Shown one piece after another: positions 1-8,015 of a DNA stretch of 64,000 nt (position 1 is its first letter; every line of letters begins with the position of its first letter). Both the position numbers and the translations under genes were made by a program. The notes beneath the pieces were generated by a model. It worked only from the letters and a program-made list of their open reading frames with translations, did not search any database and had not been told where the DNA came from. Source of the DNA: an uncultured bacterium (GTDB taxonomy: Bacteria > Bacillota > Negativicutes > Veillonellales > Veillonellaceae); the NCBI GenBank assembly GCA_905214495.1, contig CAJMLW010000004.1:1-64000 (forward strand), written 5' to 3'.

Positions 1-124
1 ATTTACCGTTTAATGTAATATTTTTTAGATCCTCTTCCCAGTCATACCATTTTTCAATATTCGCATAGTACGTCCACACAGCTTCTTTTACCGCTTTTAT
101 TTTCAAACTAAAACTAAATTCCAT
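1..124 (-). CDS. SRPBCC-family protein, N-terminal part (runs off the window)
   Basis: Only the first 41 codons are visible, reading leftward from an ATG at 124-122, and the frame stays open to base 1. The start is supported by AGGAGG about 7 nt upstream. The peptide begins MEFSFSLKIKAVKEAVWTYY and continues with an INIEKWYDWEEDL-like stretch (seen as ANIEKWYDWEEDL). A first beta strand followed by a helix with a conserved W..Y..WE pattern is typical of the START/SRPBCC (polyketide cyclase-like) fold. These proteins bind hydrophobic ligands in a deep cavity, but substrates cannot be predicted from the N-terminus. It has its own promoter with an overlapping palindrome (separate entries), so it looks like a small regulated unit. 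The family call is inference from a short fragment. Confidence 0.55.
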   Translation of the reverse strand, partial: MEFSFSLKIKAVKEAVWTYYANIEKWYDWEEDLKNITLNGK

Positions 125-143
125 TTTATATCCTCCTTTTATT

Positions 144-157
144 ATAAGTGTACTTAT
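144..157. promoter_or_regulatory. Palindromic candidate operator ATAAGT-GT-ACTTAT
   Basis: A perfect 6-bp inverted repeat with a 2-bp centre sits immediately downstream of, and touching, the -10 box of the SRPBCC promoter, where a repressor would block initiation. The regulator family cannot be told from this short site. Confidence 0.4.
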
Positions 158-184
158 TATAAAGGATTTTATATTATTCGTCAA
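156..184 (-). promoter_or_regulatory. Promoter of the SRPBCC gene
   Basis: Reading leftward, a -35 TTGACG (184-179), a 17-bp spacer and a perfect -10 TATAAT (161-156) stand about 32 bp before the start codon of the SRPBCC gene. Confidence 0.6.
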
Positions 185-281
185 CAAACTTCATAAATAA
201 GAATATTCTTTGCTTTTATCAATATAAAGGTATACTCTCATCAGAAAATCATTACGTCTTTTGTCTACTGTAAAAATACAT

Positions 282-310
282 TTGACTTTTTATAATAGAT
301 ACTGTATTAT
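282..310 (+). promoter_or_regulatory. Promoter of the cycA-like permease
   Basis: -35 TTGACT (282-287), 17-bp spacer, -10 TATTAT (305-310). It lies about 95 bp before the permease start codon, leaving an 88-nt leader in which no riboswitch was recognised. Confidence 0.6.
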
Positions 311-406
311 AAGAAAATAGTTTTATATATTCTATAGATTATGAAAGTTATGGTCATCCATGGCTTTTTGTATTTATAGGTAGTTTGTAGAAAAGAGGTC
401 TTTACT

Positions 407-1840
407 ATGTCTGATACGAATCAGTTAGAGCGGGGCCTTAAGAATCGCCACGTACAATTGCTCGCCATCGGCGGTGCCATTGGGACAGGCTTATTCTTAG
501 GTTCCGGTCGGGCTATCCATTTGGCAGGTCCATCTATTCTTTTTGCTTATCTCATTACTGGTCTTATATGTTTCTTTGTAATGAGAGCGTTAGGGGAATT
601 ATTATTATCTAATCTTAATCATCATTCCTTTATCGATTTTGTAGAGGATTATCTAGGTGATCGCGCTGCGTTCATCACAGGGTGGACATATTGGTTCTGT
701 TGGCTATCACTAGCCATGGCCGATTTAACGGCCGTCGGACTGTATATGCAATACTGGATACCATGGCTTCCTCAATGGGTACCAGCCCTCGTCGTCTTAA
801 TAGCTCTATTACTCATGAACTTAACAGCTGTAAAGCACTTTGGTGAAATGGAATTCTGGTTTGCTATGATCAAGGTTATTGCCATTGTATCCCTTATCAT
901 CATCGGCTTAATTATGATTTTCTCTGGATTTAGTACCGATGCTGGTGTTGCTGCCGCCTTTAGTAATTTATGGAATTACGGCGGATGGTTCCCGAATGGA
1001 ACGATGGGATTTATCTTATCCTTCCAAATGGTTGTATTTGCTTTCACAGGTATTGAACTTGTAGGTTTGACAGCAGGTGAAACTGAAAATCCTGAAAAGG
1101 TTATTCCAATGGCCATCAATAATATTCCATTGCGTATTATTTTGTTCTATATTGGTTCCTTGACCATCATCATGAGTATTTACCCATGGACAGCCGTTAA
1201 CCCTGCAGCGAGCCCATTTGTGGCCGTATTTACAGCAGTTGGTATTACCGCAGCAGCAGGTATCGTCAACTTTGTTGTGCTTACCTCTGCCGCATCAGCT
1301 ACAAACTCTGGTATTTTTAGTACAGGTCGTATGATTTATGCCCTTGCAAAACGCGGTCACGCACCTAAATCAATGCGTCGCTTAACACATAGTAGCGTGC
1401 CATATCAAGCGACTATTTTCTCTGCTGCCGTACTACTTATTACGGTTGTACTTAACTATGTAATGCCAGAAGCAGTCTTCGTTATGATTACATCTATCTC
1501 TACATTCTGCTTCATCTTTATCTGGGCTATCATGGTTATTTGCCATTTAAAATATCGCAAAAAAAATCCTGAATTAGCGGCAAAATCTAAATTTAAAATG
1601 CCTCTATATCCAGTGATGAACTATTTAATTCTTGCGTTCTTTGCTTTCATTCTTATTATCTTGGCCTTGAATGATGACACAAGAGTTGCCTTATTCTTTA
1701 CACCAGTTTGGTTTATTATCTTATGGGCCTTCTATTCCATGCTCAATACAGGGGATGAAGATACACTTGAAGAAGAACTATTAGACCTAGCAGGTGCTAA
1801 AAAACAAACAACAAATGATCACGACGATTATGTAATTTAA
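407..1840 (+). CDS. cycA: Amino acid permease of the APC family, CycA-like
   Basis: A 477-residue integral membrane protein with about 12 hydrophobic segments. It is an amino acid:proton symporter of the amino acid transporter (AAT) subgroup of the APC superfamily. The N-terminus RGLKNRHVQLLAIGGAIGTG is the hallmark of this subgroup: a glycine-rich broken first helix that binds the amino- and carboxylate groups of the substrate. A second mark is the FTGIELVGLTAGETENPEK segment around residues 217-235. Length and overall sequence best resemble the D-serine/D-alanine/glycine transporter CycA, but other members (AnsP, ProY, LysP types) share the same motifs, so the substrate is inferred. It is monocistronic with its own promoter. 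The start ATG follows AAGAGG. Its stop codon overlaps the end of a broken gene on the other strand. Confidence 0.8.
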   Translation: MSDTNQLERGLKNRHVQLLAIGGAIGTGLFLGSGRAIHLAGPSILFAYLITGLICFFVMRALGELLLSNLNHHSFIDFVEDYLGDRAAFITGWTYWFCWLSLAMADLTAVGLYMQYWIPWLPQWVPALVVLIALLLMNLTAVKHFGEMEFWFAMIKVIAIVSLIIIGLIMIFSGFSTDAGVAAAFSNLWNYGGWFPNGTMGFILSFQMVVFAFTGIELVGLTAGETENPEKVIPMAINNIPLRIILFYIGSLTIIMSIYPWTAVNPAASPFVAVFTAVGITAAAGIVNFVVLTSAASATNSGIFSTGRMIYALAKRGHAPKSMRRLTHSSVPYQATIFSAAVLLITVVLNYVMPEAVFVMITSISTFCFIFIWAIMVICHLKYRKKNPELAAKSKFKMPLYPVMNYLILAFFAFILIILALNDDTRVALFFTPVWFIILWAFYSMLNTGDEDTLEEELLDLAGAKKQTTNDHDDYVI

Positions 1841-2046
1841 CACAAAGCCACATTATTCACTAATGTCTGTGTTTGTTTATTGATTTCTTTTGTAGTACCA
1901 TTCCCTACCGAGAGTTCATCATTCGTCGGCATTTGAAGCATAGTCATGGTTGGGTCTGGTCTAACTTATTTAGCATCTACAGGTTGCATGCCACAGATAC
2001 TAAGCGCAGTCATAACTGCTAATGTGGATAACATAAATTTATTCAT
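1837..2046 (-). pseudogene. Broken small secreted-protein gene with an in-frame stop after the signal peptide
   Basis: From an ATG at 2046 (GGAG 8 nt upstream) the frame encodes a clean signal peptide, MNKFMLSTLAVMTALSICGM followed by QPVDAK. TAA stops it at 1968-1966, exactly at the expected signal-peptidase cleavage zone. The same frame then continues for 42 sense codons (VRPDPTMTMLQMPTNDELSV and on to LVNNVALC) before TAA at 1839-1837. The uninterrupted, polar, secreted-looking continuation suggests a recent nonsense mutation of a small exported protein whose 3' end is also shortened. A 26-residue leader-only product is the alternative. No family is recognised. Confidence 0.6.
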
Positions 2047-2144
2047 ATCTCTCTCCATACTATTTGCAATATATGATATCAACCATATTTTATACAATTT
2101 ATTATAGGCATAAAAAATACATTTATCAAGTAACTACAGGCCTC

Positions 2145-2191
2145 AAAAAATAACCGACATGTTCCTCATACAAGGATACATATCGGTTATT
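2145..2191 (-). terminator. Rho-independent terminator of the CDF transporter gene
   Basis: Inverted repeat AATAACCGA/TCGGTTATT (2149-2157 with 2183-2191), followed on the minus strand by a T-run, starting 13 bp after the CDF stop codon. It may also act on the plus strand. Confidence 0.75.
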
Positions 2192-2203
2192 CTTTATATA
2201 AAA

Positions 2204-3328
2204 CTAATTACTAAAATCCGTGTCCACAATAGCAAATTGTGTATAATCTGGATAACGGTTATGAAGTTCCGCCTTAATCTTTTCTAATGTACCATGTGGA
2301 TCTTCTTCGTCAAAGTTAAAAATAATATCATAATAGATAATCTTTTTATCTTCTCGTACGTAAAAAGCATGGATCTGAACTACATTGGTATACAAGCTGC
2401 TAACTTGATCAAGTGCTTTTTTAATTTCAAGAACTTCTACACTTGGTTGATTTTCTGCGTATATGCCGACAGTCATATTAATGCCAAACTTTTTATAAAG
2501 ATGAACTGCGATTCCTTTAGTTAAAGGATGGACCTCGCCCACTGTCATCGTATCTGGCAACGAAATATGAACAGAACCAATCGTTTCCCCTGGGCCATAG
2601 CTATTTAATACTAAATCATACACACCGCCTACATTTGGATGTTGAGCGATAGTTTCTTTAATGTTTCGGATAAGATCATCATCGGCGCGAACACCAAGCA
2701 AATGATTATACATATCCCGTAGAATCTCATAGGCTGCTTTCAAAATTAAGAGGGAAATTAAAGCCCCTACATAGCCTTGAATATCTACATTGAAGAAAAA
2801 TACGAGGCCTGCAGACACTAATGTGGCAAAGGTAATCACCGCATCAAAAAGAGCATCAATACCAGATGCTACGAGGGCATCAGATTTATATTTCTCACCT
2901 TGAGACTTAATGTATCGCCCCATCACAACCTTTACAACGATGGCAACAGCGATGATAGCAAGACTTGGAATATCAAATGTGGATACCTCTGGATGAAGAA
3001 TTTTATCTATCGATTCCTTAAGGGACCCAATGCCTGCACCGAGAATGATGAAAGCAATAGACATGGTGGTCATATATTCTATACGGCCATGTCCAAATGG
3101 ATGTTCCTTATCGGCTCCTTTTGCGGCCAGTTTTGTACCGACAATTGTCAACACCGAAGAAAGAACGTCTGTTAAGTTATTTACCGCATCAAGGATTATG
3201 GCGATGGAATTCGATGCCAATCCTATTATCATTTTAAAAATGACAAGCACTACATTACCTATAATGCCCTTGATACTGGCGAGCGTAATACCCCGATTAC
3301 GTTCAGCACCATTTTCTTGTAAAATCAT
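2204..3328 (-). CDS. Cation diffusion facilitator (CDF) metal efflux transporter
   Basis: A 374-residue inner-membrane protein that exchanges divalent metal (Zn, Fe, Mn or Co) for protons. The first third holds the transmembrane domain with the CDF signature: DAVNNLTDVLSS in TM2 and HPFGHGRIEY after TM3. A second acidic site, DALFDAVITF in TM5, carries the paired Asp residues of the metal site. The final about 130 residues form the cytosolic ferredoxin-like dimerisation domain, and this protein has an extended C-terminus (about 290 is usual), apparently with a second regulatory subdomain ending in IVDTDFSN. The start is supported by AAGAGGTG. The gene stands alone with its own terminator. The metal specificity cannot be stated from sequence alone. 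Confidence 0.85.
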   Translation of the reverse strand: MILQENGAERNRGITLASIKGIIGNVVLVIFKMIIGLASNSIAIILDAVNNLTDVLSSVLTIVGTKLAAKGADKEHPFGHGRIEYMTTMSIAFIILGAGIGSLKESIDKILHPEVSTFDIPSLAIIAVAIVVKVVMGRYIKSQGEKYKSDALVASGIDALFDAVITFATLVSAGLVFFFNVDIQGYVGALISLLILKAAYEILRDMYNHLLGVRADDDLIRNIKETIAQHPNVGGVYDLVLNSYGPGETIGSVHISLPDTMTVGEVHPLTKGIAVHLYKKFGINMTVGIYAENQPSVEVLEIKKALDQVSSLYTNVVQIHAFYVREDKKIIYYDIIFNFDEEDPHGTLEKIKAELHNRYPDYTQFAIVDTDFSN

Positions 3329-3546
3329 ACTATTACACCTCTTACCTACTATATGTACAATATTAAATAATTTATATGTGTACGTTTATTTGTATTATAG
3401 CTTATGGATTATCATTTGTCACTATAAATTTCTATATATTTCTATGAAACCCATTGATTTTACTGAACTTATCAGTCATTCTCATTTCTCAATTAGAAAC
3501 TTTTATATATTTAAGAATTCATTCTACTACTGAATGCCCATTCTAG

Positions 3547-4554
3547 TTAAGCTTGAACGGTTATACGGTCTCCAGAACGCATATGGGTAAAAACAACCTT
3601 CTTTGCGCGTAGTGCAAATGGTTCTCCCGTAGATTTTGCCCCATACAATGTATCCCCTAACAAAGGATGACCTATATGACTAAAGGCCACTCGAATTTGA
3701 TGTGTTTTACCTGTATATAAGCGAACTGACACTGCTGTACAAGGCTGATTTCCTAAGTTATGCACAGAATTATCCACAATTCCACCCTGTTTATCCACAG
3801 TATTCACTGTGCTGTCCACATTTTCATGGGATATATCCACAATATTTTGTAGGTTATGCACAGAGTTATCCACAACACCATCCGGATAGCGGTGTAAAAC
3901 GGTAAAATCGGTCCGTGTTTCTATCCCCTTAGAATTTACTTCATAGTGAATGCCATCAATACTTCTATCCATAGGAAACACCAACGAATCCGAATCTGCT
4001 TCAACAATTCCTTCAACGATTGCCATGTACCACTTCTCAAAGCTATTATCATCCATTTGTTGTTGATATAAACTTTGGGCTAAACCACTTTTAGCAATCA
4101 CTATACACCCCGTCGTATCACGATCAAGGCGATTTAAGAAGCGAATTTTTCGCTTAATACCTCGGTCTTTAAAATAATGTGCTATGCCATTAGCAAGGGA
4201 TACTTGATCCTTTGAGTTTACCGTAACACCGGCAGGTTTATCCACAATGAGCAAATCGTCATCTTCATAGAGAACATGTAAATCCATTGCAATGGGCTCA
4301 TGATCAATCTTCTCTTTGGCCATAGCTATCCAAATTTCATCGTCTACAGCGATTTCTGTATGAGGTGTTGCCTTGTGACCATTTACATGGATTAATTTCT
4401 CATCAAATAACTTTACCATCGCTTTTCTTGGATATTTAGTATCTAGCAGTTGACCTAATGTTATAGTACCTGTAGTTGCATGTTGTATGGATTCTATATC
4501 CTGGGTAGTAACTGACCAAAAAATATCATCTGGTCTATGCGTTTTTCGTGCCAT
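3547..4554 (-). CDS. RluA-family 23S rRNA/tRNA pseudouridine synthase with an unusual VDN-repeat insert
   Basis: A 335-residue protein that isomerises uridine to pseudouridine in RNA. An S4-like N-terminal region (about 30-75) precedes the catalytic domain. The catalytic motif is RLDRDTTG, with Asp144 as nucleophile; residue 141 is Asn where most members have His. The RLYTGKTHQIRV motif (278-289) and HPLLGDTLYG are also family hallmarks. Between strand RYPDG (residue 226) and CTAVSVRLYTG (272) lies an insert of about 40 residues built from VDN/VDS/VDK units spaced 7 residues apart. Normal members join these strands directly. The DNA of this insert is a DnaA-box array (separate entry). It is the last gene of the dnaX operon: its ATG overlaps the helicase stop codon (TAATG). 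Which uridine is modified is unknown. Confidence 0.85.
   Translation of the reverse strand: MARKTHRPDDIFWSVTTQDIESIQHATTGTITLGQLLDTKYPRKAMVKLFDEKLIHVNGHKATPHTEIAVDDEIWIAMAKEKIDHEPIAMDLHVLYEDDDLLIVDKPAGVTVNSKDQVSLANGIAHYFKDRGIKRKIRFLNRLDRDTTGCIVIAKSGLAQSLYQQQMDDNSFEKWYMAIVEGIVEADSDSLVFPMDRSIDGIHYEVNSKGIETRTDFTVLHRYPDGVVDNSVHNLQNIVDISHENVDSTVNTVDKQGGIVDNSVHNLGNQPCTAVSVRLYTGKTHQIRVAFSHIGHPLLGDTLYGAKSTGEPFALRAKKVVFTHMRSGDRITVQA
3758..3874 (+). other. Array of seven phased DnaA boxes inside a coding sequence
   Basis: On the plus strand the 9-mers start at 3758 (TTATGCACA), 3770 (TTATCCACA), 3791 (TTATCCACA), 3812 (CTGTCCACA), 3833 (ATATCCACA), 3854 (TTATGCACA) and 3866 (TTATCCACA). Five match the DnaA consensus TTATNCACA exactly, one has a single mismatch and one has two. 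All point the same way. Start-to-start spacings are 12, 21, 21, 21, 21, 12, so most boxes lie two helical turns apart. The spacings are multiples of 3, keeping the rluA-type frame open. A DnaA-titrating or regulatory role, like E. coli datA or the B. subtilis DnaA-box clusters, is inferred. An origin is less likely because dnaA and dnaN are not in the window. Confidence 0.7.
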
Positions 4555-7139
4555 TACATACTCCTTTCTACGAGTTTTGGATCTCGTGGTATATAATCGA
4601 GGAATACACTTGGCGATGTCCCCTGCCCTCGTTGTGATTCATTGGTATAGGTAATAACCAGTTCCTGTTTTGGCCTTGTAATAGCCACATAGAACAAGCG
4701 TTTTTCTTCATCCTCATTGCCCTCGCGTAAGGACATAAAACTAGGAAATATCCCTTGATTCATACCCGCCAAAAATACATGGTCAAACTCACTACCTTTT
4801 GCTTGATGAACCGTAATAATCGGTATCTTAGACTGCTTACTCATCTGTTGAGGCTCTCCAGCCGTCAAGGCAGCCAATTGCAAAATATGATTGAGACGAG
4901 CTAATCCCGTTGTGCCTTCATATTCCTTATCTAATGATTCCATAATACGATACAAATCTCGTATATGCTCAACCTTGGCCATTTCGCCATGACTCTTATA
5001 ATAGTCTAGTACGCCCATTTGATTCATAATATAGGCCAATAATTCCGTCGGATTATCGGTATGCATCTTTCTACGCAAGGTCGCCATTTGGGATGCAATG
5101 GTTGTGAAAGCCGCCTTATATTGATTAATAGCCACCATGCGATCCGTCGTTGTGGGCACAATATTTTCATGAACTGCATAGATCAACAATTGGCCCGTAG
5201 CAATAATATCATCCATCGCATTATGGGTAGGCCTATGATTAATAGGAAAATGTTTCGATAAAAATCCTAACTTATGATTTTCCAGTGTTGGATAGAATCG
5301 TCTAAAGATATCTAATGTATCATATACGGCCTTAAATTGAGGCTCTCCTAAATTATGGCGAGCTAATTCATGGCTCAAAATACTAATGTCGTAATTTACA
5401 TTATGACCTACAATGATACGATTGTTAGAAAATTCTTTGAAAGCCTCTAATACAACCTCAGGGCTTTCACCATGCTCTGCTAAATATTCATCTGTAAAGC
5501 CATGAACGAGTTGGGATGTGCCCACCGATTTACCAGGATTGATAAACCGTTCAAACCGTTCTATTTCATTGCCATCTTTATCAATGCGCATTGCCGCAAT
5601 TTGTATAATTCTATCTTGTGTCGTATCAGTACCAGTGCTTTCTACATCGTACACCACCACTTCACCCACCTCAAGACCAGCTACCAATTTGGCATATGGC
5701 TCAGCTTCAAAGATGGGCATATCCATAAAATCCGTTAATTTTAGCCCTACACTGCGATTTTTTGGACTTTCAATATCGCGAATACGCGCGTCACCAATAC
5801 CCGATACATAACGTTTGATAATACGTTTCGCACTGACCGCATCATTAGGATTCATCAAGAGCTTAAAGTACGCCATGATATCCTTGATTTCCTGACGGCG
5901 GAAAAATTTATATTCATCGATAATCATAAATGGACGACGTTCAGATTCTGGCTTATCTTGATTATATCGTTCAAACTGCTCACTTAAACGCTGTGCCTTG
6001 CGGTTATCGCGAACCAACACACCGATAGATACATCCTTTGGAAGCGCACAAATACGGTCATAAATAAATTTTGATTCCGTATATTCATTACGACAACCTT
6101 TCACAAGGATAGGTGGCCCATCACTAGCACTGTTTGTCTCTGGCATTTCATCGTACACAGTTCCAACGAGTCGAGGAAACATGGTCTGCAATGTTTTAAA
6201 AGCCATTGTAAACAAGGTGCGATTAGAGCGATAGTTTTTATAGAATATGATTTTTAGAGGATTAAAATCTCGAGTAAATGCTTCGAGTAATCGGAATGGA
6301 TCTGAGCCGCGCCATTCGTAGATAGTTTGGAAATAGTCGCCACACAAAAGGACATGATTGCCTTCCCATAGCATTTCCATAACCTTATATTCTAATGAGC
6401 CCGTATCTTGCATTTCATCAACGGAAATGTACTGATAGCGACTACGCCACCGTTCTCGAATATCAGGATTTTGAAATAGTCGATGAACACCACAAATTAA
6501 ATCAGTAAAATCTACGCCGTGAACAGATTGTAGGACTTCATCATAACGAGCAATCCATTCATGACCATGCGCCCAAAAATCCGACAGGTCCTCAGTAGCA
6601 AGAGTATTGTAATTGTAAAATAATTTCTCTATTTGCTTAGATTGATCCTGCTCTAAACGTTGTATCGTTCGTTTGTAATCATCTATCATAAATTCAGAAT
6701 AAAATCCATATACAGATCGATATTCCTTCACCATACTAATAAGACTAGCAAAATTCACATCTCGCATATTTCTCGGTTTATATGGCAAATATAGTTCTTT
6801 ACAATCCTCTTCATCAAATATGGTCACATCCGTATAGAGCGACTCATCTCGTTTGCCCTCTTGTTGAAGAACGTAAAAACAAAAGCTGTGGAACGTACTA
6901 ATCTCCACAGCCTTTGCAGGTTGGCCAACGAGGGATTCGATGCGCGACTTCATCTCCTGCGCTGCCTTGTTCGTAAAGGTCATGCACAAAATTTGATGGG
7001 CATCGCAGCGGCCACTTTCAATAATATGAGCCACTCGATAAGCCAATGTATTCGTTTTTCCGGTCCCAGCGGACGCCAACAAGAGGATATTTCTATCTAG
7101 TTCATCGATGACGCGTTGTTGTTCGCTATTGATAACCAT
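4554..7139 (-). CDS. UvrD/Rep-type DNA helicase with an inserted DnaQ-like 3'-5' exonuclease domain
   Basis: An 861-residue superfamily-1A helicase. Walker A ASAGTGKT is at 22-29, motif II is DEMQD at 241-245, motif III surrounds CGDYFQTIYEWRGSD (266-280), motif V is VHQAKGSEFDHVFLAG (777-792), and motif VI is RLFYVAITRPKQE. Between the 2A-domain start and motif V sits a complete DEDDh exonuclease: YDVESTG (Asp498, Glu500), GHNVNYD (Asp584) and HNAMDD (His639, Asp643). All five catalytic residues are present, so one polypeptide could unwind DNA and degrade a 3' end. Plain UvrD/PcrA lacks this. Repair or replication-restart use is inferred. It is fifth in the dnaX operon. The start follows AAGGAGAGG, and its TAA overlaps the next ATG by one base. 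Confidence 0.85.
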   Translation of the reverse strand: MVINSEQQRVIDELDRNILLLASAGTGKTNTLAYRVAHIIESGRCDAHQILCMTFTNKAAQEMKSRIESLVGQPAKAVEISTFHSFCFYVLQQEGKRDESLYTDVTIFDEEDCKELYLPYKPRNMRDVNFASLISMVKEYRSVYGFYSEFMIDDYKRTIQRLEQDQSKQIEKLFYNYNTLATEDLSDFWAHGHEWIARYDEVLQSVHGVDFTDLICGVHRLFQNPDIRERWRSRYQYISVDEMQDTGSLEYKVMEMLWEGNHVLLCGDYFQTIYEWRGSDPFRLLEAFTRDFNPLKIIFYKNYRSNRTLFTMAFKTLQTMFPRLVGTVYDEMPETNSASDGPPILVKGCRNEYTESKFIYDRICALPKDVSIGVLVRDNRKAQRLSEQFERYNQDKPESERRPFMIIDEYKFFRRQEIKDIMAYFKLLMNPNDAVSAKRIIKRYVSGIGDARIRDIESPKNRSVGLKLTDFMDMPIFEAEPYAKLVAGLEVGEVVVYDVESTGTDTTQDRIIQIAAMRIDKDGNEIERFERFINPGKSVGTSQLVHGFTDEYLAEHGESPEVVLEAFKEFSNNRIIVGHNVNYDISILSHELARHNLGEPQFKAVYDTLDIFRRFYPTLENHKLGFLSKHFPINHRPTHNAMDDIIATGQLLIYAVHENIVPTTTDRMVAINQYKAAFTTIASQMATLRRKMHTDNPTELLAYIMNQMGVLDYYKSHGEMAKVEHIRDLYRIMESLDKEYEGTTGLARLNHILQLAALTAGEPQQMSKQSKIPIITVHQAKGSEFDHVFLAGMNQGIFPSFMSLREGNEDEEKRLFYVAITRPKQELVITYTNESQRGQGTSPSVFLDYIPRDPKLVERSM

Positions 7140-7156
7140 GATATCCTCTCCTTATT

Positions 7157-7417
7157 TTATAAGCCATAGTATAGAGCGGCCAGAGCCATTGGAATAGGGC
7201 CAAATAATACGGTCAAAGCCCACACCCCAAAGCCAATATCCATTGGTATATGCAATACATGAATGCATACCATGTATGTCACAATGCCTAATACTACATT
7301 TAGAGCTACCTTTTTAATAGTAAAAAAAGCAAGTTTCAAGGCGATAACAATGACCAATACAGATATAATCGCCTCAGTCATAGGCGCTGCCAATAATGGC
7401 ACGAGTAATACGTTCAT
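7157..7417 (-). CDS. bofA: BofA-like membrane protein (pro-sigmaK processing inhibitor family)
   Basis: An 86-residue protein with two to three hydrophobic helices, ending ALTVLFGPIPMALAALYYGL. The C-terminal GP.P....A pattern is typical of BofA. In Bacillus, BofA anchors and inhibits the SpoIVFB protease during sporulation, and bofA lies directly after recR, exactly as here. The organism is probably a non-sporulating Negativicute, so the sporulation role is unlikely and another membrane or protease partner is possible. It is one base downstream of recR and clearly co-transcribed. The family assignment rests on size, hydrophobicity, C-terminal motif and conserved position. Confidence 0.75.
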   Translation of the reverse strand: MNVLLVPLLAAPMTEAIISVLVIVIALKLAFFTIKKVALNVVLGIVTYMVCIHVLHIPMDIGFGVWALTVLFGPIPMALAALYYGL

Positions 7418-7418
7418 A

Positions 7419-8015
7419 TTATCCTTTCATCTCCTGGCGGTTTACAACGGCACCGCCCAAGGTCAATTCATCGGCATATTCGATATCTCCACCTACAGGA
7501 ACACCGCGGGCAATACGGGTCACCTTGATGCCAGTCTGTGCTAGTAGACGTGCCAAATATAAGGCCGTCGCCTCTCCTTCTACATCAGGGTCCGTTGCGA
7601 GAATAACCTCTTGTACGACACCATCACGCAAACGAGCAATCAGCTCTTTAACGCGAATGTCTTCAGCACCGATGCCCTCTAAAGGTGACAACGCCCCTTC
7701 TAAGACATGGTAGAGCCCCTTGTAATCACCGCTGCGTTCTATGGCAATCACATCGCGAGAGGTCTCTACGACCATAATCGTCGTTTGATCTCGATTTGGA
7801 TTCGAGCAAAATTCACAAGGGTCCTGTGCAGATAAATTAAAACAGATAGAACAATGACGGGTTGCCCCCTTGGCTTCAACAATGGTATTGACCAATCGGT
7901 CCACCTCTTCTTGAGGCATTTCCACAAGATGATATGCCAAGCGACGAGCCGATTTAGAACCGATACCTGGCAATCTGCGCAATTGTTCTACAAGCCGTTC
8001 TAATGCGTTTGTCAT
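7419..8015 (-). CDS. recR: Recombination mediator protein RecR
   Basis: A 198-residue cytoplasmic protein of the RecFOR pathway, which loads RecA on SSB-coated gapped DNA. It has the usual length and parts: an N-terminal helix-hairpin-helix (LRRLPGIGSKSARRLAYHLV), a four-cysteine zinc finger (CSICFNLSAQDPCEFC, about 57-72) and a Toprim domain starting at TIMVVETSRDVIAIE and including the acidic ATDPDVEGEATALYLAR motif. It closes with a Walker-B-like GVPVGGDIEYADELTL segment. The start ATG directly follows the ybaB stop codon (TAAATG) and recR is followed at once by bofA, a classical Firmicute dnaX-ybaB-recR-bofA cluster. Confidence 0.95.
   Translation of the reverse strand: MTNALERLVEQLRRLPGIGSKSARRLAYHLVEMPQEEVDRLVNTIVEAKGATRHCSICFNLSAQDPCEFCSNPNRDQTTIMVVETSRDVIAIERSGDYKGLYHVLEGALSPLEGIGAEDIRVKELIARLRDGVVQEVILATDPDVEGEATALYLARLLAQTGIKVTRIARGVPVGGDIEYADELTLGGAVVNRQEMKG

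Noticed and set aside
4238..4246. A further exact DnaA box in the same pseudouridine synthase gene
   Set aside because: It encodes the conserved VDKPAG motif (GTG GAT AAA), is isolated from the array and has no phasing, so coincidence with conserved codons is enough.
3547..4554. Chromosomal replication origin
   Set aside because: There are many DnaA boxes, but no dnaA or dnaN and no clear AT-rich unwinding region beside them, and the boxes lie inside an intact gene. GC-skew of the whole genome would be needed.
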